Source: Chitinophagaceae bacterium (lineage in GTDB: Bacteria; Bacteroidota; Bacteroidia; Chitinophagales; Chitinophagaceae). Taken from it: a stretch of DNA of 64,000 nucleotides. Below the pieces are notes generated by a model, which searched no databases, was not told the DNA's origin, and saw only the letters and a program-made list of their open reading frames with translations. The translations under genes were made by a program, and so were the position numbers. Positions 40,582 to 49,763 of the stretch are shown piece by piece. Location: contig JADJFD010000002.1 of NCBI GenBank assembly GCA_016708765.1, positions 620,001 to 684,000 of the forward strand. Direction: 5' to 3'. Each line of letters opens with the position of its first letter. Position 1 is the first letter of the stretch.

Positions 40582-43161
40582 TTAGTCAGCTTTTAACAAC
40601 CCCTCAACTGTCTGAAACTGATAGCCTTTGGCCTTTAATTCAGTAATAAGTTGAGGTAACCGGTTATAAAATTTATCGGTACGTTTAGGGTCTGTACCGA
40701 TATGTACTAAAAGCATAAAACCGTTTAATCCTGATGAATTTGAGCTTTCATAATTGATTATCGAGTTATAAATTTCTTCGCTGCTGCGATAATTCTTTTC
40801 ATCAGGCGTTGTATAATCTGCATTGCTCCTTGTGCCCGGAGTAAAGTTGATAAGCTGCAAACCCATTTCTTTTGTCCATGCTGAAATGCTATCGTTGTAC
40901 CATTCGTAAGGAGGAAGCAAATATTGTGCAGAGGTTTTTTGCAATCCGAAACGTTCCATCATTTTATAATTGGCTGAAAGGTCTTTCTTAAACTCATCTT
41001 TTGTAACAAAAAGGCTATCTCTCTTATTCCAGTCGCAGTACAACAAATGTTTATCAGAATGAGCACCGAGATAATGGCCTTGCTTCTTCAAATTTTTTAT
41101 AACAGACTTGAAATTTTTATTCCGGTAAAAATCCCCTGTAAAAAAGAAAGAAGCTTTCAGATTTTCATCTTTTAACGTTTGTGCAATTGTTTTTCCGCCA
41201 TCGGCAAACTCATGCCCGGTAAAAACTAATGCAATATTTTTTTTGGTACTATCTCCCCGAATAACTGCTCCATTTGAACGAGTAAAATTTGTATTAAATG
41301 TCTTTCTGAAAGCCTTTTCTCTTGGGGAGAAATTGGGTGATGCCTCCGCCTCCTTCGCAGCCAGTAAATAAATTAGTGAAGCGGTTCCATCCATGGTAGG
41401 TTCGTTGGTGCTGTAATCTCCATAGTCGTCATGATAAACAGCCAGATTACTTTGAAAAGCAGCATACTCATCAGGCTGATAGAGTTGAATGCCAATTAAA
41501 TTATTATAAATACTTCCATAAACTGGTCCATCAACAAGACCGCCATCAATCGGATAATTTTTTAAATGAGTAAATGCTGAGTGTGGGTCAACAGGTGTAT
41601 CGCCCCATGATGGCAAACCATACACCATAGATGTACCCCATGGATTACAACCAAACAACCAATCGAAATTTGCTTGTTCTAATTCCTCAAATTGTTTATC
41701 GCCTGTTAATTCTTTGTACCAATAGCATTGAATAGCAAATGAAGTAGTAAGGTTATTGCTGCACCAAATGAATGGAATACCTCTATAAAAAGCATTTGTT
41801 TGAGCTTTGTTCCAGACTCGTTGGATGCCTTCTTTGTAATAACCAACAAGAATATCTTTGAATCTTCCTGATAAATTTTTAGCTATTTCATAATGTCCTA
41901 TATTGATGAAAGGATACCATTGGTAATGTTTGGCAGTATCTGCTCCAAGCCAAGGGGTTATTTTTTCCTTTCTACTAAACTCAAAGGCTTCTCCCCTAAA
42001 TCCTTCAGTATGAAGCATCCATTTCTTTGTTGCATTGTAAATGGCAACTCCCCCTAATTCCATATCATCAACCCAATTATCCTCCGCATATATGTAGGGA
42101 GATCTTACAGATGCGGTTTGCGAAACGCCAGGCTTTTTTTGACCAAATTTATACGCTGAAATTGCTCTGTTTAACAATGAATCTCCAAAAGATTTTTCAG
42201 ATTTGTGAATCATAACATTAATTGCATTTTCTATGTTCCCCATTATTTCAAAACCTAAAGCAAATGCACTAGCAAACTTCCCTGCCGTAGAACTTGTACC
42301 TGTCGTTGCATTCATAAACTTTCCCCGCTGCTGCGGTTCGCCACTTACAAAATAAACAGGTCGTTCATATCCTTTTCCATATTGGCTGTCTAATTTTGGA
42401 ATCCGCATATTAATATGATCTCTGTCATCACCGATCTGGTTAAACATCCAGTCATCTCTCGGATGCATTTTTAATAACCAGTCCAAGCCCCACTTGGCTT
42501 CGTCCAATACATCAGCCATTCCGTTTTTTCCATCGAGACCGTTGGCTTGTTTTTTATCCGTAAACACTTTGGGGAAATCCCGGTAAGCCATTAGCAGATG
42601 ATACGTTGCATTGGCAGAGGTAGTTGAATACTGCAAATAATCTGATGCATCGTGCCAGCCACCCACCACATCAATATGTGTACTGTCTTTTATGCCTGCT
42701 TTTTCTCCATACAATACATAACCATCATGTGTGTGGCAGCTATCTTTTAAATAAGGATTGAATCCCGTTCGTTGCTGTCGCATATACCGTAAACAAAAAT
42801 CGGCAGCCCCTTTATATACATCGTCTCCAATTTTGAAATAAGGAGATTCTGCGCCGTCAGCAATTAATTTATAAACTCCGGGAGTAATAAAGGCTGAAAA
42901 GTTCAGTCGTTGCGTTTGTACAAAAGGACCGTAAGCACCCATTGGTTTTTCGGCATTTGCTTCAAACATTACTTTTTGCGAAGCAGAGTCAAGCAAATAA
43001 AATTTTTGAACTGTTTTGGTTTCTTTCGAACACCAAACCGCTTGTTTTACTCCTTTGGTTGTATATCCTAATTGATTAATACGTATCCAGGCTGATTTTT
43101 CTTCTTTTGTTCGAAAAGAAAAAAATAGTACTACTAAAAAAATAATAGAGGCTTTTTTCAT
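40582..43161 (-). CDS. GH9 cellulase-like protein fused to a polysaccharide deacetylase-like domain
   Basis: The 859-residue protein begins with a signal peptide and an Ig-like cellulase N-terminal domain (RINQLGY). A GH9 catalytic domain follows, with the Asp pair in VGGWHDASDYLQYS (near residues 165-175) and the catalytic Glu in STNEPTMDGTASLIYLLAA. After about residue 630 comes a NodB/CE4-like domain with HSDKH (the HxxxH metal motif), but the expected TFDD motif reads FTGHEF. The fusion suggests coupled chain cleavage and deacetylation of a polysaccharide. The start is the ATG at 43161; an upstream in-frame TTG is not convincing. Confidence 0.88.
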   Translation of the reverse strand: MKKASIIFLVVLFFSFRTKEEKSAWIRINQLGYTTKGVKQAVWCSKETKTVQKFYLLDSASQKVMFEANAEKPMGAYGPFVQTQRLNFSAFITPGVYKLIADGAESPYFKIGDDVYKGAADFCLRYMRQQRTGFNPYLKDSCHTHDGYVLYGEKAGIKDSTHIDVVGGWHDASDYLQYSTTSANATYHLLMAYRDFPKVFTDKKQANGLDGKNGMADVLDEAKWGLDWLLKMHPRDDWMFNQIGDDRDHINMRIPKLDSQYGKGYERPVYFVSGEPQQRGKFMNATTGTSSTAGKFASAFALGFEIMGNIENAINVMIHKSEKSFGDSLLNRAISAYKFGQKKPGVSQTASVRSPYIYAEDNWVDDMELGGVAIYNATKKWMLHTEGFRGEAFEFSRKEKITPWLGADTAKHYQWYPFINIGHYEIAKNLSGRFKDILVGYYKEGIQRVWNKAQTNAFYRGIPFIWCSNNLTTSFAIQCYWYKELTGDKQFEELEQANFDWLFGCNPWGTSMVYGLPSWGDTPVDPHSAFTHLKNYPIDGGLVDGPVYGSIYNNLIGIQLYQPDEYAAFQSNLAVYHDDYGDYSTNEPTMDGTASLIYLLAAKEAEASPNFSPREKAFRKTFNTNFTRSNGAVIRGDSTKKNIALVFTGHEFADGGKTIAQTLKDENLKASFFFTGDFYRNKNFKSVIKNLKKQGHYLGAHSDKHLLYCDWNKRDSLFVTKDEFKKDLSANYKMMERFGLQKTSAQYLLPPYEWYNDSISAWTKEMGLQLINFTPGTRSNADYTTPDEKNYRSSEEIYNSIINYESSNSSGLNGFMLLVHIGTDPKRTDKFYNRLPQLITELKAKGYQFQTVEGLLKAD

Positions 43162-43238
43162 GCATTTTAATTCAGTCTTCAAGATACAAAACAGAACTTA
43201 TCAAATTCGCTAACTTAGCGGCTAATAAAAAAATTACA

Positions 43239-44249
43239 ATGAAACTGGTTTCTTACATTAAAGACGAACATGAGCAATTAGGTGTATTAATAAATGATAT
43301 GGTGTATGATATGGATGTACTGCACCCAGATCTTCCCAACAGTATGAATATGTTTTTAAATTACTGGGAAGAATCGTTTGCGCAGGCTCAAGCAGGCGAA
43401 TTGATGCTGAAAGAAGGCACAAGATCCAGCAGTAAAGGTGTTCCCTTAAAAGATTTGCAATTACTGGCACCAGTTCCATTTCCGCAAAGTTGCAGAGATG
43501 GTTATGCTTTTCGCCAACATGTGGCTTCTGCAAGAAGGAACCGTAAAGTGGATATGATACCGGAGTTCGATCAGTTTCCGATTTTTTATTTTACCAATCA
43601 TCATAGCATTTCCGGACCCGGAGATATAAGCTGTATGCCCGATCATTTTCACAAACTTGATTTTGAACTGGAAGCATCAATCGTTATTTGCAAGCATGGC
43701 AGAAATATTAAAGCGGCCGATGCACATGAATATATCGGCGGATTGATGATCATGAACGATATAAGTGCAAGAGGTTTGCAAATGGAAGAAATGATGTTGA
43801 ACCTCGGCCCTGCAAAAGGAAAAGACTTTTCTACTGTTATTGGTCCATGGTTAGTTACATTAGATGAATTGCAATCATTTGAAATACCTGCCAAAGAAAA
43901 CCATACTGGTAACGGCTGGAACTTGAATATGAAGTGTTGGGTAAACGGCAAACAAGTAAGTGAAGGCAATGTAGGTGATATGGACTGGACCTTTGCAGAA
44001 ATTATTGAAAGAGCTTCTTACGGTGTTGATCTGTATCCTGGTGATGTAATTGGTAGTGGCACAGTAGGAACTGGATGTTTTCTTGAATTAAATGGAACTG
44101 GAAAATTAAATGATCCTGAATATATAGAACAGTGGTTACAGGCTGGCGATATAGTGGAAATGGAAATTGATGGGTTAGGAAAACTGAGTAACACCATTGT
44201 AGCAGAAGAAACCGATTGGAGTATTTTACAACTAAAGAAAACTATTTAA
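43239..44249 (+). CDS. Fumarylacetoacetate hydrolase family protein
   Basis: The protein has the FAH fold: LDFELEASIVICKHGRNI with the metal-binding acidic residues, MNDISARGLQMEEM, and VIGSGTVGTGCFLELNGTGKL. Family members cleave or hydrate beta-keto acids in aromatic catabolism; fumarylacetoacetase itself acts in tyrosine breakdown. At 336 residues it is the compact bacterial type. It is followed 3 bp later by a serine hydrolase and then a flavin reductase, forming an operon that may degrade an aromatic compound. Confidence 0.9.
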   Translation: MKLVSYIKDEHEQLGVLINDMVYDMDVLHPDLPNSMNMFLNYWEESFAQAQAGELMLKEGTRSSSKGVPLKDLQLLAPVPFPQSCRDGYAFRQHVASARRNRKVDMIPEFDQFPIFYFTNHHSISGPGDISCMPDHFHKLDFELEASIVICKHGRNIKAADAHEYIGGLMIMNDISARGLQMEEMMLNLGPAKGKDFSTVIGPWLVTLDELQSFEIPAKENHTGNGWNLNMKCWVNGKQVSEGNVGDMDWTFAEIIERASYGVDLYPGDVIGSGTVGTGCFLELNGTGKLNDPEYIEQWLQAGDIVEMEIDGLGKLSNTIVAEETDWSILQLKKTI

Positions 44250-44252
44250 ATT

Positions 44253-45353
44253 TTGATACAAAAAATAAGATATGTTTTCTTATTACTGCTTTCATTTAAT
44301 GCTTTACAAGTAATGGCACAGGAAAATGTTGCTTCAAGAATAGATTCTCTGTTTTCATCTTTTTTAAAAGCAGATGAACCTGGTGGCGCTGTGCTTATTG
44401 CTAAAGCAGGTCAGGTTGTTTTCAGTAAGGGTTACGGGATAGCGGATATTAATACAAAGGAACCAATAACTCCACACACCATTTTCAACACTGGCTCAGT
44501 AAGTAAAACAATTGTGAGCTATGCTATCCTGTTGCTTCAACAGCGAAACCTTCTAAGCGTTGATGATAATCTGTTAAAATATTTTCCTGACTTCAAGAAT
44601 AAAAAAATTGCCGAACAGGTACAAATAAAACATTTGCTAAGCCATGTAAGTGGGTTACCAGATAACAGAGAAGTCTCAAAAAATCATGACTTTTATTTAA
44701 CGGCTGATGATGCACAAAATTTTGCACCAGTTCAGCAAGCGGATAAATTAGAATTTGCTCCTGGCAGTCGTTACAAATACAGCAATCCGGCGTTTAATGC
44801 TTTAGCACTTATCATTGAAAAAATAACGGGTAGTAAATGGCAACAGTTTGTACGGACTGAAATTTTTGATAAAGCAGCTATGACAGAAAGTGATATTACG
44901 GATGGCTCACATCCCGAGACAGGTGTGGCACATGGCTATGAAAAACAGAATGGAGGTTTTAAAGAACTGGATTATGGAGAAGAACCCACTTTTTGTGCAG
45001 CTGGCAATGGTGGCATTTGGTGTTCTGTAACAGACTTGCATAAATATTATCTGGCATTACAAAAACCGGCGTTCTTAAATAAAGAAATAATTGTTGGAAG
45101 TATGCAGATAAAGCGTTTTGAAAATTGGAGTAGTGAGAAAGAACCGAACAATGGATATAGCTGGTTTATAACAAAAACAATTAACGGACTTGAACGTATC
45201 GGCCACACAGGCAGCCAGGGTGGTTTCAGGGCAAATTTTCAATTCATTCCTGAAAAGAAAATATTTGTAACCATGCTTTTTAATACGCCTCACAATTGTG
45301 ATGTATTGATGGAAAAGATTGAACGGATTCTAAAAGAAGAAAATTATTTATAA
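44253..45353 (+). CDS. Secreted serine hydrolase, beta-lactamase class C family
   Basis: A signal peptide (to about MAQ, residue 23) precedes a class C/penicillin-binding-like serine hydrolase domain. The nucleophile motif SxxK is S82-V-S-K85 in NTGSVSK, the YxN motif is YSN at 176-178 and the third element is HTG at 318-320. The start codon is TTG at 44253, and no in-frame ATG upstream of the signal peptide exists. It overlaps the flavin reductase start by one base. It may be an esterase or peptidase; beta-lactam hydrolysis is not implied. Confidence 0.88.
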   Translation: MIQKIRYVFLLLLSFNALQVMAQENVASRIDSLFSSFLKADEPGGAVLIAKAGQVVFSKGYGIADINTKEPITPHTIFNTGSVSKTIVSYAILLLQQRNLLSVDDNLLKYFPDFKNKKIAEQVQIKHLLSHVSGLPDNREVSKNHDFYLTADDAQNFAPVQQADKLEFAPGSRYKYSNPAFNALALIIEKITGSKWQQFVRTEIFDKAAMTESDITDGSHPETGVAHGYEKQNGGFKELDYGEEPTFCAAGNGGIWCSVTDLHKYYLALQKPAFLNKEIIVGSMQIKRFENWSSEKEPNNGYSWFITKTINGLERIGHTGSQGGFRANFQFIPEKKIFVTMLFNTPHNCDVLMEKIERILKEENYL

Positions 45354-46234
45354 TGATTCTCGATTTACAAGAATTAAAGCCGGCAGAAAAGCAATACTAT
45401 TTACAACATGTAATTGCACCAAGGCCTATTTGTTTTGCATCAACTATTGATAAAGCAGGTAATGTAAACCTGAGTCCTTTCAGTTTTTTTAATTTGTTTT
45501 CTTCCAATCCGCCGGTGATTATTTTTTCTCCTGCCAGAAGGGTAAGAGATAATACTACCAAGCATACCTTGCAAAACGTTTTGGAAGTGCCAGAAGTGGT
45601 CATCAATATTGTTACTTATGATATGGTGCAGCAAACCTCTTTAGCAAGCTGTGAGTTTCCAAAAGAAGTAAATGAATTTGCCAAAGCAGGTTTTACAGCT
45701 ATTGCCGCAACAAAAGTGAAACCGCCAATGGTAAAAGAAAGCAAGGTGCAATTAGAATGTAAAGTGCTTGAGATAAAACCATTGGGTAATGAAGGCGGTG
45801 CTGGTAATTTAGTTATCTGCGAAGTATTGGTTATGCATATTGATGATACATTATTAGATGAAAACAAGAAAATAGACCAGCGAAAAATAAATCATGTTGC
45901 TAGATTAGGTGGTGATTGGTATTGTAAAGTCGATGAAACCAATCTCTTCAAAGTAGCAAAACCAAATACCCAATTAGGAATTGGCATTGATGCTCTCCCT
46001 GCCTCCATTCGGGATAGTAAATATTTATCCGGGAACGATCTTGGTCAGTTGGCCAATGTAGAGGAAACCCCTGCAATTGAACCCTCTTTTGACGATACAC
46101 ATCTTAAGCAAATCATTCAATACTATAGCATTAATCCTGAAGAAATGGAAAAAGAGCTTCATTTGTATGCCCAAAAACTGCTTGACTCTGGAAATGTCGA
46201 CGCTGCCTGGCAGGTTTTATTGGCCGGTTCTTAA
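45353..46234 (+). CDS. Flavin reductase family (FMN-binding) protein
   Basis: The N-terminal flavin reductase-like domain includes HVIAPRPICFASTIDKAGNVNLSPFSFFNLFSSNPPVIIFSPA, typical of split-barrel FMN proteins such as reductase components of two-component monooxygenases. A C-terminal helical extension of about 100 residues follows. Its start overlaps the serine hydrolase stop by one base (TAATG), completing the FAH-hydrolase-reductase operon. It could supply reduced flavin or act in aromatic catabolism; partner oxygenases are not in the window. Confidence 0.88.
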   Translation: MILDLQELKPAEKQYYLQHVIAPRPICFASTIDKAGNVNLSPFSFFNLFSSNPPVIIFSPARRVRDNTTKHTLQNVLEVPEVVINIVTYDMVQQTSLASCEFPKEVNEFAKAGFTAIAATKVKPPMVKESKVQLECKVLEIKPLGNEGGAGNLVICEVLVMHIDDTLLDENKKIDQRKINHVARLGGDWYCKVDETNLFKVAKPNTQLGIGIDALPASIRDSKYLSGNDLGQLANVEETPAIEPSFDDTHLKQIIQYYSINPEEMEKELHLYAQKLLDSGNVDAAWQVLLAGS

Positions 46235-46291
46235 TATTCTTTTTTTGCTTATACTTTTCTACCTTTAGTAAGCACCATTAAATGTTGTTAT

Positions 46292-47188
46292 ATGAGATAT
46301 ATAAAAAAACAACACCTACTGCTTATTATTGTTATTGCAGTTAATCTCTTCTCTTGTGTACCACAAAGAGAAGTTACTACTCATAAACAAGACTTGGCAA
46401 AAGTTGACAGCCAGTTGCTCAACCACAGTAAGAAATTAAAAGAACTCGATAAGGTTCGTCAGCAAAAACAAGATGAAAATGAAATAAGCGATACTGCCAG
46501 TTATAAAATTCAAAAATTCATTGGTATGACCAATGATGAAATTGATAAAATTGTCGGGCAGAATGAAATTCTTATTGGAGATGTGTCTGTAAACAAAAGC
46601 GACTGGCTTCGTCTTCAAAAAGCATTAACCTTCTCCAGCAGGACAGAAAAACTAATCAACGATAAAGTTTCATTAATTACGGAGCTAATTAACCGAAACA
46701 CGGTTGTAAAACTCGAACAGGATGTGATTTTCGGGCCTGGCCAGTATAATCTTTCACCAGCTGTGGCTTTTACTATTGGAAAAATGTTTGAGCCGGTGAC
46801 TAAAGAAATTGATTATTTCATTAATAAGTATCCAGATTTTCCAATGTCGTTGGTAATTACAGCGAAAGGATATGCGGATGCAACAACCATTAGTGAAACA
46901 TCGAACTTGTATAAAAAAATTGTAGAGCGGATGAGATTGTCTGGCAAGAAACCTTTGACGAATGAAGATCTGAATAATGAACTATCAACGGCAAGAGCCG
47001 AGTCTGTCATAAAATTATTGCAAACTTTCACTGTTGGAAAGTCAGCTGATGGAAAAACTATTAAAAATATTCTTTACCTTTTTGAAGGAAAAGGAGAGAA
47101 ATTTCCAGACAACAAAATAAACGACTACGGTATTAATGACCCCAGAAGAAGGATGGTTTTACTGTTCTGGAGTATTTTTCCTGATTAG
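46292..47188 (+). CDS. OmpA-like lipoprotein
   Basis: A lipoprotein signal ending in FSC (Cys22) is followed by a coiled-coil-like region (about 30-110) and a C-terminal OmpA-like region: FGPGQYNLSPAVAF, MSLVITAKGYADAT, STARAESVIKLLQ, and DPRRRMVLLFW. OmpA domains bind peptidoglycan from the outer membrane. This is a divergent member. It ends at 47188, a few bases from the intact end predicted for the convergent DUF4197 gene. Confidence 0.75.
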   Translation: MRYIKKQHLLLIIVIAVNLFSCVPQREVTTHKQDLAKVDSQLLNHSKKLKELDKVRQQKQDENEISDTASYKIQKFIGMTNDEIDKIVGQNEILIGDVSVNKSDWLRLQKALTFSSRTEKLINDKVSLITELINRNTVVKLEQDVIFGPGQYNLSPAVAFTIGKMFEPVTKEIDYFINKYPDFPMSLVITAKGYADATTISETSNLYKKIVERMRLSGKKPLTNEDLNNELSTARAESVIKLLQTFTVGKSADGKTIKNILYLFEGKGEKFPDNKINDYGINDPRRRMVLLFWSIFPD

Positions 47189-47903
47189 TATTACTTACTT
47201 CCAAAAACTTTTTCAGAATATCAGAGCCTCTTGCTAAGGGATTAGCTCTGATATTCATTTCCTCTTTTGCTACCTGATCAAATAAAGCATCTACAGCTTT
47301 TCCAACAACGAAAGAGGTAAGATCAGGATCTATTTTTTTAAAACTCGTTGGTAGTTTATTATAGGTTGTTGCAAGATCAGCATAATATTTTGTAGCATCT
47401 ACTTTCTCTAGTGACGATTGTACTGAAGGTGCAAAAGCAGAAAGAAGTTTTTCCTTTGTTTTCTCTTTAAAATAATTTGTAGCTCCGTCTTTTGGTCCAC
47501 TGATAATTTTTAATGCGTCATTCAAGGTCATTTCTTTTACCGCATCAATAAAAATTGGTTTTGCAAATGCTACGGCATCTTCTGCACCACGGTTAATTGA
47601 CAAAATAGCTTTATCTACCTGGGCACCCATTCCAATTTTACGCAAGGTCTTTTCTGCTTTCAATGCGTCTTCTGGCAAAAACATTTTATAGACTTCGCTA
47701 CCAAAAAATCCGTCTGTTTTATTAAGATTCAGTACAGCGGTTGTTACACCTTGCAGTAGAGCTTCTTTTATCCCTTGTCCTGCTTCATTTTCTGAAACAC
47801 CGGTACCTGTTTTACCAGCTAATATCTTAGGTAATTTTAATTGGGCATCAGAAGTAATGGGTAAAATAAAAAGGAAAGAAAGTGCGGTAATAAAAGTTTT
47901 CAT
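47133..47903 (-). CDS. DUF4197 protein, 3' end apparently frameshifted
   Basis: A signal peptide leads into a DUF4197 domain with EAGQGIKEALLQGVTTAVLNLNKTDGFFG, the RGAEDAVAFAKPIFIDAVKEMTLNDALKIISG block and PTSFKKIDPDLTSFVVGKAVDALFDQVAKEEMNIR. The family is secreted and of unknown function. Compared with the paralog next door, the end should read ILKKVFGSK then stop, but one A is missing in the run around 47209-47213, so the frame continues with FLEVSNTNQEKYSRTVKPSFFWGH and overlaps the convergent OmpA-like gene by 56 bp. The intact stop would be at 47191-47193. Confidence 0.85.
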   Translation of the reverse strand: MKTFITALSFLFILPITSDAQLKLPKILAGKTGTGVSENEAGQGIKEALLQGVTTAVLNLNKTDGFFGSEVYKMFLPEDALKAEKTLRKIGMGAQVDKAILSINRGAEDAVAFAKPIFIDAVKEMTLNDALKIISGPKDGATNYFKEKTKEKLLSAFAPSVQSSLEKVDATKYYADLATTYNKLPTSFKKIDPDLTSFVVGKAVDALFDQVAKEEMNIRANPLARGSDILKKFLEVSNTNQEKYSRTVKPSFFWGH

Positions 47904-48008
47904 GTTGTTGAATTAAATATAGTTGCTGCCAATATAATGCCGTAACTCCTTAATAAAAAGAAATAGCAGCTAATTTGACGTTATTTTAAGGTATTAGTTG
48001 CTTCAGTT

Positions 48009-48707
48009 CTATCTAATACTGCCACCAAACACTTTACGCAGCAGATCTGAAGTTCTTGCCGCAAAATTTTGTCTGATATTTAATTCCTCTTTTGCTACCA
48101 GATCAAAAAGAGCATCTGTAGCTTTTTGAGTAACAAAACCACCAAGATCAGGGTTGATTTTCTTGAAGGTAGTAGGGAAGATATTATACGTATTTATTAC
48201 ATCGCCATAATATTTTGTAGCATCAACTTTATCTAACGAAGATTTTATAACCGGTAAGAAAGCAGCCATCAGCTTGTCAGTTGTTTTAACCCTGAAAAAA
48301 TGCGTAGCACTGGTGTCGCCATTCCGTACTAATCCGATTGCATCACTCAGTGTCATACTTTTTATAGCATCAATAAAAATAGGTTTAGCATAACCTACTG
48401 CATCTTCGGCACCACGGTTGATGGCCAGAACAGCTTTATCTACCAGATTTCCCAAGCCCAAATCCCGCAAAGTATTTACTACTTTCTGTGCATCTTTTGG
48501 CATTAATATTTTATAAACCGCATCACCAAAAAACCCATCAGTTTTATTCAGGTTTAAAACAGCTTTTGATAATCCCTGGCCTAATGCCTCTTTTATACCA
48601 GCACCGGCTTCTGCTTCGGTTACAATGCCTACCCCTGGTAAATTTGATAAAACATCGCAACCACTAAGGGCAGAAGAAAGGAGGAGAATTGTCAATAATT
48701 TTTTCAT
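48009..48707 (-). CDS. DUF4197 lipoprotein (paralog)
   Basis: From the ATG at 48707 this 232-residue protein starts with a lipoprotein signal (LSGC, Cys17) and contains a complete DUF4197 domain very similar to the neighbouring gene (EAGAGIKEALGQGLSKAVLNLNKTDGFFG; RGAEDAVGYAKPIFIDAIKSMTLSDAIGLV). It ends normally with SDLLRKVFGGSIR, which exposes the frameshifted end of the other copy. An in-frame upstream start would extend it by 11 residues without merit. Confidence 0.88.
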   Translation of the reverse strand: MKKLLTILLLSSALSGCDVLSNLPGVGIVTEAEAGAGIKEALGQGLSKAVLNLNKTDGFFGDAVYKILMPKDAQKVVNTLRDLGLGNLVDKAVLAINRGAEDAVGYAKPIFIDAIKSMTLSDAIGLVRNGDTSATHFFRVKTTDKLMAAFLPVIKSSLDKVDATKYYGDVINTYNIFPTTFKKINPDLGGFVTQKATDALFDLVAKEELNIRQNFAARTSDLLRKVFGGSIR

Positions 48708-48760
48708 GCGTAAAATTTTATGATATATAACGAAAACCAAGCCAATAAGATGTTTAAGCT

Positions 48761-49762
48761 TTATACTTTGAGGCTTTCTTTTCTATGTTCAATTTTCTCT
48801 CTAATAAGCCGGAAAAACCGGGCTCTTTCTCTTTCACTCACTTCACTTATCAGCGTTGATCTTTGCATCTGATTCTGCATGTGATTGTACATATTTAAAT
48901 TGAAAGCCTCATCCCTAGTAAACATAAAGTTGATGGTGGTATGAGAAACATACGACATTCTGGAACCATCCATTTCTAACAACATATTATTATCACCTAG
49001 CAAGACTTCATTAAAATACATTTTCAAATTACCTATTCTTTTTTGAGTAGGGTCATTATAGTCAAACTTATACCCCAGTGATGCCTGTTTTTCCAGATGA
49101 ACCCACATTTTTCCAATTGATTCATATAACTGATAGACATCTTCATCAGAATTAAACACCTGGCTATCTCTATAAAACTCAATTTGCCTGAAAAAAATAT
49201 TCATACTTTCCAGATTCCAGATTTCAACGCTGGGTAATTGGTTATATAAATCCAACACTTTTTGCTCTTTTACAAATAATTCATCCGGGTGATCTTTAAA
49301 ATTAAATTTTTTCTTTTCAAATTCAGGGAATTGAAAATAAGTTTTCAACCAGAAAAACCATTTAAATGCAGCAATTTCCCGAAAATGATAATGATGAAAT
49401 ATTGGCAGATCTTTACAACTATAATAAAATGTTTTTTCTTTAAAACTATTCATGTAAGACAGGTTTTGGATTAAACTGTTCACATATTCCTCAAAACGAA
49501 AAGTTTTTTTATCTAAATATTCTCCAGTAAAAATTACTCCGGTGGATTGCAAACCAATTAAATTGTCAATGGAGATTTTGAAATGAAGGCATAAGGTTTG
49601 CAATTCATCAAGAGATAATGTTTTTTCTCCTCTTATTCTTCTATATGCACTATCTGTACTTTTATCCAATAATCTTCCAATCTCTTCGGCAAGATTGCTG
49701 TCCTCAATACTCTTTCCTTTTATAGTTTTAAACAACAAGTGCTGTATTTCTCCTGTAGTCAT
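48761..49762 (-). CDS. HTH-type regulator-like protein (copy 2)
   Basis: The first 70 residues resemble an XRE-like helix-turn-helix: LAEEIGRLLDKSTDSAYRRIRGEKTLSLDELQTLCLHFKISIDNLIG. The remaining 260 residues are helical with many aromatic residues and no recognised domain; this architecture is common in Bacteroidota and probably senses something or dimerises. It is a clear paralog of the next gene (SDSAYRRIRGE, HFxxSIDNL), separated by 1 bp. The targets are unknown. It is convergent to no gene and follows its paralog in an operon. Confidence 0.78.
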   Translation of the reverse strand: MTTGEIQHLLFKTIKGKSIEDSNLAEEIGRLLDKSTDSAYRRIRGEKTLSLDELQTLCLHFKISIDNLIGLQSTGVIFTGEYLDKKTFRFEEYVNSLIQNLSYMNSFKEKTFYYSCKDLPIFHHYHFREIAAFKWFFWLKTYFQFPEFEKKKFNFKDHPDELFVKEQKVLDLYNQLPSVEIWNLESMNIFFRQIEFYRDSQVFNSDEDVYQLYESIGKMWVHLEKQASLGYKFDYNDPTQKRIGNLKMYFNEVLLGDNNMLLEMDGSRMSYVSHTTINFMFTRDEAFNLNMYNHMQNQMQRSTLISEVSERERARFFRLIREKIEHRKESLKV

Positions 49763-49763
49763 A

